Shown in pieces: positions 58,076 to 64,000 of a DNA stretch of 64,000 nucleotides. Origin of the DNA: Streptomyces ruber (GTDB taxonomy: Bacteria; Actinomycetota; Actinomycetes; Streptomycetales; Streptomycetaceae). The notes under the pieces were generated by a model. The model did no database searches. It was not told where the DNA came from and saw only the letters and a program-made list of their open reading frames with translations. Each line of letters opens with the position of its first letter. Position 1 is the first letter of the stretch. The DNA lies in NCBI RefSeq assembly GCF_014648075.1, contig NZ_BMQK01000008.1, positions 186,001-250,000 of the forward strand, read 5' to 3'. The position numbers and the translations under genes are program-made.

Positions 58076-58942
58076 TCAGCCCGCGAAGGGCGGCTGGACG
58101 AGACCCTTGCCCGCGCCCGGCAGCACGAGCAGAGAGCCCGACAGCGGCGGCGGCGCGTCGAGCCCCGTACGCGCCGTGGTGATGTACAGGTCCGTCAGGT
58201 CGGCGCCGCCGAAGGCGCAGGCCGTGGGGCGGGGCACGGGCAGGGCGACGACCCGGTCCAGGGTGCCGTCCGGCGTGTAGCGGCGGACCGCCGCGCCGTC
58301 CCACAGGGCCACCCACACGCAGCCGTCGGCGTCCACCGTGAGGCCGTCGGGGAAGCCGGCGCCCTCCTCCACGGTCGCGAGCGGCCGCCGGTTCACCGGC
58401 AGCCCGTCCTCGCCCATGTCGAAGACGTCGATACGGCGCGTGGGCGTGTCGATGTAGTACATGAGCCGGCCGTCCGGGCTCCAGCCGGTGCCGTTGCTGA
58501 CGGTCACGTCGCCGAGGAGCGTGCGCGTCGTGCCGTCGGGGGCGACGCGGGACAGGGTGCCGCCGCCGGTGGCCTCGTCGTAGCGCATGGTTCCGGCGTA
58601 CAGGGAGCCGTCGGGCGCGACGGCGGCGTCGTTGCCGCGGCGGCCGGGGACCGGCTCGCGGTGCAGCCACCGGAAGGCGCCGTCGGGATCGCGCAGGCCG
58701 ACGCCGTCGCGGAGGTTGAGCACGAACCCGCCGCCCGCGCGGGGCTTCGCGGCGCCCACGTGCTGCTCGGTGACCATGACGGTGCGCCGGCCGGAGGCGG
58801 GGTCGTACGTGTGGACGCGGCCGCCGAGGATGTCCACCCAGATCAGTCGCCGGGCGTCCGCGTCCCAGGTGGGGCCCTCGCCGAGGGTCGCCTCGGCACG
58901 TACGGCGACGTCGGGGGCCGTGGAAGGAGTCTCGCTGCTCAT
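58076..58942 (-). CDS. SMP-30/gluconolactonase family sugar lactonase
   Basis: 288-residue six-bladed propeller lactonase. Metal ligands: E22 (LGEGPTW), N104 (GNDAAV), N150 (SNGTGWSPD) and D199 (FPDGL). It opens an aldonolactone to the acid, linking a sugar dehydrogenase to an acid-sugar dehydratase. ATG at 58942 overlaps the iclR stop (ATGA), so regulator and enzyme are co-translated. Together with the dehydratase at 23.5 kb it could form a dispersed oxidative sugar pathway (inference). Confidence 0.92.
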   Translation of the reverse strand: MSSETPSTAPDVAVRAEATLGEGPTWDADARRLIWVDILGGRVHTYDPASGRRTVMVTEQHVGAAKPRAGGGFVLNLRDGVGLRDPDGAFRWLHREPVPGRRGNDAAVAPDGSLYAGTMRYDEATGGGTLSRVAPDGTTRTLLGDVTVSNGTGWSPDGRLMYYIDTPTRRIDVFDMGEDGLPVNRRPLATVEEGAGFPDGLTVDADGCVWVALWDGAAVRRYTPDGTLDRVVALPVPRPTACAFGGADLTDLYITTARTGLDAPPPLSGSLLVLPGAGKGLVQPPFAG

Positions 58943-59715
58943 GCCGTCACACTCCGGTGTCCGAGACGCTCCGACAACTGCGCCGCGCCCTTGGCGGCGA
59001 GTTGCTCCAGCTCCACGCGGCGCTCGTCGCTCCAGCGGATCATCGGAACGGAGATGGAGAGCGCGGCGACGACCTGTCCCGCACGGTCGCGGACCGGGGC
59101 GGCCACGCAGGAGACGTCCGGGTTGGACTCACGGCTCTCCACCGCGACGCCGCGGGCGCGGATGCCGGCGAGGGCCTCGCGCAGCGCGGCCGGGTCGGTG
59201 ATGCTGTTGGGCGTCATCGCGGCGAGCTCGGCGTCGTCGGGGACGCGGACGGCGAGCTCCGGCTCGGGGAGGGAGGCGAGGAGCATCTTGCCGACCGAGG
59301 TGCAGTGCGCGGGCAGCCTGCGTCCGGCGGCGGACACCATGCGGACGGCGTGCGTGGAGTCCACCTTGGCGATGTAGATGACGTCGGTGCCCTCCAGGAT
59401 CGCCACGTGCACGGTCTCGTCGCAGGTCTCGGCGACGGAACGGGCGACCTGCTGGCCCTCGGCGGCGAGGTCGAGCTGCTCGGCGTACCGGCTGCCGAGC
59501 TGATACGGGCGCACCCCGAGCCGGTAGCGTCCCGGCTGCCCCGGCACCGGGACGATGTACGACCGGGCGGCGAGCGTGGTGACCAGTTCGTGCACGGTGG
59601 TGCGCGGCAGCCTGAGCCTGCGCACGATCTCGGGGGCGGAGAGCGTGCCGTCCCCGTCCAGAAAGAGCTCAAGTATGTCGAGAGCCCGGGTCACGGCAGG
59701 TACGAGGCGTCCCAC
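58939..59715 (-). CDS. IclR-family transcriptional regulator
   Basis: 258-residue repressor/activator. N-terminal winged HTH (ALDILELFLDGDGTLSAPEI, RLRLPRTTVHELVTTL) and C-terminal IclR effector domain (ETCDETVHVAILEGTDVIYI, PAHCTSVGKMLLASLP). GTG at 59715 with GGGAGGGGG. Co-transcribed with the lactonase gene. The effector is probably a sugar acid or lactone (inference from context). A palindromic element lies in its own promoter region. Confidence 0.92.
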   Translation of the reverse strand: MGRLVPAVTRALDILELFLDGDGTLSAPEIVRRLRLPRTTVHELVTTLAARSYIVPVPGQPGRYRLGVRPYQLGSRYAEQLDLAAEGQQVARSVAETCDETVHVAILEGTDVIYIAKVDSTHAVRMVSAAGRRLPAHCTSVGKMLLASLPEPELAVRVPDDAELAAMTPNSITDPAALREALAGIRARGVAVESRESNPDVSCVAAPVRDRAGQVVAALSISVPMIRWSDERRVELEQLAAKGAAQLSERLGHRSVTA

Positions 59716-59767
59716 GACCGGCCCCCTCCCTTGTGTGTGTCCGTTGCGTGTTCACGTGTTCGTCGTA

Positions 59768-59784
59768 TGTTCGAAATTTCAACA
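59768..59784. promoter_or_regulatory. Candidate IclR operator TGTT-N9-AACA
   Basis: The 17-bp stretch TGTTCGAAATTTCAACA is a pseudo-palindrome about 55 bp upstream of the iclR start. Its centre CGAAATTTC resembles the CGAAATCTC core of the two repeats in the dehydratase locus (23414-23426, 25799-25811). Typical length and symmetry for IclR-family sites. Confidence 0.55.
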
Positions 59785-59816
59785 GACGATCGACATGGCG
59801 AACACAGGCTAGTCAG

Positions 59817-60266
59817 ACTGCACCGCCCCGGGCAATGGCCGTGCGGCGCCGGCCCTCACGTACGGCACCACCGGGCGCCCGCACACCGCCGCCGGACATC
59901 ACCGTCGGGCGCCGCGCCGGGGAGCCGCGACCGCTCGTGGGGACCGGCACCCCCGGCCGGGCACCGCGACCGGGCACGCCCGCCGGGCACCGTGCCCGGG
60001 CGCCGCGCCCCGGCCCGCCCGTGGGGCGCCGTCCAAGCGCCGCCATCCGGGCACCGCATGCCGATCCCACTGCCGGACATCACCACCGGCCGCCACCAGC
60101 CACCGCCGGAAACCACGACCCGGCGCCCCCGCCGGGCACCATGCCCGGGCGCCGCACCCCGGCCCGTCCACCGGGCGCCGCCCGGGCGCCACCGCCCGGG
60201 CGGCGGGGCCAGTGCCGCCGCCGGACCCCGCGCGTCCGCCGGGGGGCTTCGCGGTGCTGCCGGGAC
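59817..60266. other. Repeat-rich, extremely GC-rich gap
   Basis: About 450 bp without a credible gene. It is built from variations on CCGGGCACCG and GGGCGCCG; a 50-bp unit at 59982-60031 recurs at 60131-60180 with about seven differences. Open frames exist on both strands only because stop codons are rare at this composition; none has a ribosome site or recognisable protein. Confidence 0.6.
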
Positions 60267-61529
60267 TCAGCGGTGGGGGCGTGGGTCGCCCAGTTCGCCG
60301 CGGAGGCGCTGGGCCCGGAGGACCAGTTCCAGTTCGAAGCGGCGGTCCGGGTGTTCGATGTCGTCGCCCCACAGTTCCCGGATCTGCCGGAGGCGGTACC
60401 GGACCGTCTGCGGATGCACGCCCAGCCGTGCCGCCACCTCCGGTGCCCCGCCCCGCGTCTCCAGCCAGGCGAGCAGTGTCTCCGCCAGCCGGCGGCCGTG
60501 GGTGGGGCCGCAGTGCGCCAGCGGTGCCAGGCAGCGCAGCGCCAGGTCGTCGAGGAGTTCCTCCGGTTCGAGGAGCACCAGCGCCTCGGTGTGCCCGGTG
60601 CAGTGCAGCACCTGCCCGCCGGGCAGCAGCCCCCGTTCGATCAGCCGTACCGCCGCCTCCGCCCAGCGCAGCGACTTCGCCGCGGCGGCCGGCGGCACCG
60701 GCGGCCCGATGGCGCCCGTCCACCCGGCCAGCGCACGGTCCAGCAGTTCGGGACGGCCCCGGGCGCCGGGGTCGGGCACCACCATGCGGGGCTGCTCGTA
60801 GTCCATGTCGAGCAGTACGTCCTCCCCCACGGCGGGCGCGACCGCCTCGCGCGCGGGCCGCAGCAGCACACCCACGGCCACCCGCGCGGGCAGCGGCCAG
60901 CCGATCCGGGCCGCCCGCTCGGCCAGCGCCTCGGCCGGGTCGCCGCCCCGGTGATGCCCGGTCAGCAGCAGCTCGATCAGCCGGCGCTGCAGCCGTAACC
61001 GCTCCCCCGCCTGCCGCGCCGCCGCCTCCGCGTACCCGCGCACCGACTGGTCCACCAGTCCGTCCAGGTACTCGTAACCGGCGTCGACGAGCTCGTACAT
61101 CGCCGGCGGCGGGATGTCCACGCGGGTGCCGATCTCCGCGAAGCGGCGCCAGGCCAGCCGTACGCCGAGCCGGTAGATCGCCTGCAGCGAGTCCAGGCTG
61201 CGGCCCCCCAGCCCCTCGCCCCGGCCGAACTCCTGGAAGACGCCGGGCGGCACCCGCGGCCCGCCCTCGGCGGCGCCCGCGCTCTCGGTGGTCTCCAGGT
61301 GCTGGACGAAGGCCTCGATGGCGCGGCGGATGCCGACCAGGGCCATCGGCTCGCCGGAGTCGTCGAGGACGACCGGCAGGTGCGGGTACTCGCGGCGGAT
61401 CTCGCGCAGGATCTCCTCCGCGAGCGCGGGTGCCTCGGCCAGGGCGAGCGCCGCGAACTGCCGCACCTGGCGGCGCGGCACGTCGTGCCAGGCGGAACGG
61501 GTCGCGACGGTCACCGGACGCCGCGCCAC
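60267..61529 (-). CDS. PucR/CdaR-type transcriptional regulator
   Basis: 420-residue regulator. C-terminal PucR HTH: VAARLGVHPQTVRYRLRQIR followed by DRRFELELVLRAQRL. The N-terminal helical domain (EILREIRREYPHLPVVLDDS, SLDSLQAIYRLGVRLAWRRF) is a RsbT-antagonist-like sensor often found with it; the architecture parallels FasR at 4.8 kb. GTG at 61529, three bases after the DUF2613 stop. No obvious target gene next to it. Confidence 0.9.
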   Translation of the reverse strand: MARRPVTVATRSAWHDVPRRQVRQFAALALAEAPALAEEILREIRREYPHLPVVLDDSGEPMALVGIRRAIEAFVQHLETTESAGAAEGGPRVPPGVFQEFGRGEGLGGRSLDSLQAIYRLGVRLAWRRFAEIGTRVDIPPPAMYELVDAGYEYLDGLVDQSVRGYAEAAARQAGERLRLQRRLIELLLTGHHRGGDPAEALAERAARIGWPLPARVAVGVLLRPAREAVAPAVGEDVLLDMDYEQPRMVVPDPGARGRPELLDRALAGWTGAIGPPVPPAAAAKSLRWAEAAVRLIERGLLPGGQVLHCTGHTEALVLLEPEELLDDLALRCLAPLAHCGPTHGRRLAETLLAWLETRGGAPEVAARLGVHPQTVRYRLRQIRELWGDDIEHPDRRFELELVLRAQRLRGELGDPRPHR

Positions 61530-61532
61530 GCC

Positions 61533-61685
61533 TCAGCGCTCCCCGCCGTTGGTCTCATAGGTGACCAGCGGTGTGTTCGGCTGGTCCGGGGGCGCCTCCA
61601 GCAGCGCGACGGCACCGAACGCGGCACCCACGGCGAGTGCGGCCGCGGCCACGACGGTGAGCGCGGCGGCGAGCAGTCTGGACAT
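61533..61685 (-). CDS. DUF2613-like single-pass membrane mini-protein
   Basis: 50 residues: a hydrophobic helix (LLAAALTVVAAAALAVGAAF) then a short polar tail (LEAPPDQPNTPLVTYETNGG). The pattern fits the DUF2613 family of actinobacteria, function unknown. ATG at 61685; its TGA is 3 bp before the GTG of the PucR-type gene, so the two are coupled. The tail would face outside. Confidence 0.65.
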   Translation of the reverse strand: MSRLLAAALTVVAAAALAVGAAFGAVALLEAPPDQPNTPLVTYETNGGER

Positions 61686-61986
61686 CGCAGGGTCAGCCTC
61701 TTTCGTCGAGAGGTCTTCGAGAGATCCACGGGGGATCCACGAGAGATCGTCGGGAGGTGGTCGAACGCCTGTCGAGAGGTCGTCGACAGGTCCGTCCCAC
61801 CCGGACGCCCCACACCTCACCGAGCCCCTGACCCGGGCCCAGTGTCGGCACAGCATTGACACCCCGTCAAGGGTGCGCCTACGGTTCCCGGCCCGTACCG
61901 CCGTACCGCACGCGCTCTTCCCTCTCCGGCGCCGATTCGGCCGTGTCCCGCGCGAGTCGCGCCGCCCATGTCACTGGAGTGCCCGG
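61686..61986 (+). promoter_or_regulatory. Intergenic region with strong promoter for DUF3068 gene
   Basis: Plus strand: -35 TTGACA (61856-61861), 18 bp, -10 TACGGT (61880-61885), about 100 bp before the ATG. Left of it, short repeats (CGAGAGATC, CGAGAGGTC, each followed by GTCGA or similar) lie at about 61705-61790, upstream of the divergent small gene. Confidence 0.65.
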
Positions 61987-62973
61987 ATGCGCCGTTCTTC
62001 CCACCCGTCTCCCCTGTCCCTCTTACTCCTCGGTCTCGGCACCTTCCTCCTCGTACTGGCCCCCCTGCTCGCCTGGTACGTGAAGCCGCGGGCCGCCGTG
62101 AACCCCGTCGACATCGACACCACCGCCGTCTACACCGGCACCGGCAGCGTCTTCGACGTCACGCAGGTGAGGACCGTGCCGAACGAGGACATCACCATCA
62201 CCCAGCGGGTGCGCGGCGACGTCACCGACAGCGAGCGCAGCGGCCACGCCGCCGTCTGGGACGTGGTCACCACCGTCGACACCGACGACACGCTGCCCGC
62301 GGCCGACCCTCACGACGCCCTGGACTTCAGCCCGCACCGCTGGGTCAGCGACCGGCGGACCAACCGCCCGGTGCACTGCTGCGGCGAGACGCCGTACATC
62401 GAGGGCGAGGCCTACCTCAAGTTCCCCTTCGACGTGCAGCAGCGCTCCTACCGCTGGTGGGACAACACCCTCGGGTCGACCGTGACGCTCCGGTACCGGG
62501 GCGTGGCGAAGGTGCGCGGGTACGAGGGCTACCGGTTCACCGGCAGCGTGCCGGCGACGCGGACCGGCACGCGGCTGGTGCCCGGCAGGCTCGTGGACGA
62601 GCCGGACCGCCCGCAGGTGGTGGCCGAGGAGTGGTACGCCAACCACGGCATCGAACTGATTGTCGATCAGGCCACCGGAAGGGTGCTGTACGCGCAGACC
62701 GGTCCCCGCCGCACGCTGCGTGCGCCCGGCGGGGACCGGGACGCGGCCGTGCTCCTCGACAGCCGGAAACTCGCGTTCACACCCGCGACGCAGCGGGCGG
62801 CGGTCGAGCAGGCGGAACGGGACGGCCGTCAGTTGCGCCTGGTGGGGCGGACGTTGCCGATCGTCGCCGCCGTGAGCGGATCCGTGCTCGCCGTGCTGGG
62901 TGCCGTTCTGGTGATACGCGGGCGTCGGCGCCCCGATTCGTCCGAGTCCTCCGCAGCTTTGCGCACGATATGA
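61987..62973 (+). CDS. DUF3068 (PorA-family) membrane protein
   Basis: 328-residue protein with an N-terminal helix (LSLLLLGLGTFLLVLAPLLA), a large extracellular beta-rich domain (ITITQRVRGDVTDSERSGHA, WVSDRRTNRPVHCCGETPYI, GYEGYRFTGSVPATRTGTRL) and a C-terminal helix (LPIVAAVSGSVLAVLGAVLV). This is the DUF3068 layout; a vicinal CC pair is present. Function unknown; often next to glycosyltransferase genes, as here, suggesting a cell-envelope role (inference). ATG at 61987. Confidence 0.85.
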   Translation: MRRSSHPSPLSLLLLGLGTFLLVLAPLLAWYVKPRAAVNPVDIDTTAVYTGTGSVFDVTQVRTVPNEDITITQRVRGDVTDSERSGHAAVWDVVTTVDTDDTLPAADPHDALDFSPHRWVSDRRTNRPVHCCGETPYIEGEAYLKFPFDVQQRSYRWWDNTLGSTVTLRYRGVAKVRGYEGYRFTGSVPATRTGTRLVPGRLVDEPDRPQVVAEEWYANHGIELIVDQATGRVLYAQTGPRRTLRAPGGDRDAAVLLDSRKLAFTPATQRAAVEQAERDGRQLRLVGRTLPIVAAVSGSVLAVLGAVLVIRGRRRPDSSESSAALRTI

Positions 62974-63214
62974 TGACGCGTCAGGTCCAGAAAGCCCGGA
63001 ATTCATCACTTCGGTGAGTAGCAGCTTCCTGCGGCTGGGCGAAAACTGTCCACCCCACCCGAGCACAGCCACTGACCGCACCACTGCATCACCGGTACCA
63101 CCAGCTCCGTCAGCTCCGTCAGCTCCACCGGTCCGCACCGCGCCGTTCCGCCACGCCGAGCCCCGCCCCCCCAAGACGAGCCCCAGACGAGTCCTCAGAC
63201 GAGTTGGAGCACCC

Positions 63215-64000
63215 ATGCCCCAGCACGTGCCGCCGCACCCGCTGCTCAAGGCGTTCCCCCGCAGCGCACAGCACTCCCCGGCGCATCCCCCGCAACCGCG
63301 CCGAATCGTTTTCCTGGCCCGCCGCGACCTCGGTAACCCGGCGGCGGGCGGTTCCGAGCTGCTGGTGGACCGGCTGGCCGGCGGGCTGACCCGGCTCGGC
63401 CACCAGGTGACACTGCTGTGCGGCGGCCCGGCGGCGTTCCGCGAGTACCGGGTCGTGTCGGCCGGTGGCGACCTGAGCCACTACGTGCGCGCCCGCCCCG
63501 CCTTCGCCCGCCAGGTCGGCGACTGCGACCTGCTGGTCGAGGTGTGCAACGGCATGCCGTACCTGGCGCCGCTGTGGCACCGCGGGCCGACGCTCTGCCT
63601 CGTCAACCACGTGCACACCGATCTGTGGCGGATGCGTTTCGGCGGGCCCCTGGCGCCCGCCGCGCGCCTCGGCCGAAGACTCGAGCACTGGGCGCTGGCG
63701 GGCGCGCAGCGACGGAACCTGCTGGTCGCCGTCTCCCCGTCGACGGCCGACGCGCTGCGGGCGATCGGTGTGGACCGCGAGCGGATCCGCGTGGTGCACA
63801 ACGGCGTCGAGGAGCCGGGGCCGCGGACGCAGCGGTCGTCCGAACCGCTGTTCGTGGCGGTGGGGCGGCTCGTCGAGTACAAGCGGATCGACCTGCTGCT
63901 GCGCCTGTGGGAGCGGGTGCGGCCGGTGACGGGCGGCCGGCTGGTGATCGTGGGCGACGGGCCCGAGCGCACCCGCCTGGAGCGGCTCGCGGGTCCGGAG
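63215..64000 (+). CDS. Family 4 glycosyltransferase (3' end outside window)
   Basis: First 262 codons of a GT-B glycosyltransferase. The N-terminal domain shows RIVFLARRDLGNPAAGGSEL, LAGGLTRLGHQVTLLCGG and the junction NHVHTDLWRMRFG; the C-terminal domain begins LFVAVGRLVEYKRIDLLLRL and VIVGDGPER. GT4 members transfer hexoses or similar to lipids or polysaccharides. ATG at 63215. It probably works with the upstream DUF3068 protein in making a surface glycan (inference). The nucleotide-binding C-terminal half is cut by the window end. Confidence 0.9.
   Translation, partial: MPQHVPPHPLLKAFPRSAQHSPAHPPQPRRIVFLARRDLGNPAAGGSELLVDRLAGGLTRLGHQVTLLCGGPAAFREYRVVSAGGDLSHYVRARPAFARQVGDCDLLVEVCNGMPYLAPLWHRGPTLCLVNHVHTDLWRMRFGGPLAPAARLGRRLEHWALAGAQRRNLLVAVSPSTADALRAIGVDRERIRVVHNGVEEPGPRTQRSSEPLFVAVGRLVEYKRIDLLLRLWERVRPVTGGRLVIVGDGPERTRLERLAGPE

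Noticed and set aside
59899..60723. Long open frame on the minus strand
   Set aside because: Low-complexity Gly/Ala/Arg composition, no ribosome site, and it overlaps the real PucR-type gene in another frame.

Overview
The window is a very GC-rich actinobacterial chromosome segment, almost certainly Streptomyces. It has strong third-position GC, GTG/TTG starts, several leaderless promoters, the fasR-fabD-fabH-acpP-fabF block followed by a DUF3145 gene, twin-arginine sugar enzymes, and many small regulator/enzyme pairs. There are no rRNA genes, complete tRNAs or CRISPR arrays. Gene order around the fatty-acid genes and the ChvE-type transporter is what I remember of the S. coelicolor SCO238x-SCO241x region; this is recall, not a search.

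Layout. 0-4.7 kb: aldo/keto reductase with its MerR regulator, GNAT acetyltransferase, serine hydrolase, Crp-type regulator coupled to a stand-alone CheB-like methylesterase, pirin. 4.8-10.4 kb: type II fatty-acid initiation and elongation operon with its PucR-type regulator FasR. 10.7-20.2 kb: SGNH hydrolase, GH3 beta-glucosidase facing a TetR regulator, a secreted pyroglutamyl-peptidase-like protein that has lost its cysteine, a membrane protein, a broken secreted-protein gene and an EstB-type esterase. 20.3-22.3 kb: oxidoreductase/MarR pair with a clear operator, then an IS200/IS605-type remnant in which only the 3' ends of tnpA and tnpB survive. 22.4-32.1 kb: sugar or sugar-acid locus (dehydratase, dehydrogenase, unknown protein, ChvE/GguA/GguB-type ABC importer, aldose 1-epimerase).

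32.2-38.3 kb is an accessory island with lower GC in parts. It holds a kinase-like protein, a GRDP-like protein with a Cys-x3-Cys tail, two translationally coupled small proteins, an HTH-TPR regulator, a Nudix hydrolase, a doubly broken type ISP restriction-modification gene, a tRNA-Arg-like att core and a DUF5753 fragment. Core chromosome resumes at 38.4 kb with an HTH protein, an aminotransferase and a GH43 arabinanase.

42.8-51.5 kb looks like a stress locus. A small anti-sigma-type ATPase is followed by units carrying sigma-B-like promoters (GNNT-N14-16-GGGTAC): DUF4383/unknown/Zn-dehydrogenase, a membrane protein, and cysteine dioxygenase/46-aa protein/catalase-fold protein. Nearby are a DUF2231-Rieske fusion, a YbdK-type ligase and a solo cytochrome oxidase subunit I.

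52-57 kb is an arabino-oligosaccharide ABC importer plus GH51 arabinofuranosidase. Its promoter/operator is nearly identical to the one in front of the distant GH43 arabinanase, so the two loci probably form one regulon. 57-64 kb: ImmA/IrrE-type metallopeptidase, IclR plus SMP-30 lactonase, a repeat-rich gap, a PucR-type regulator with a tiny DUF2613 protein, a DUF3068 protein, and the start of a family 4 glycosyltransferase cut by the window end.
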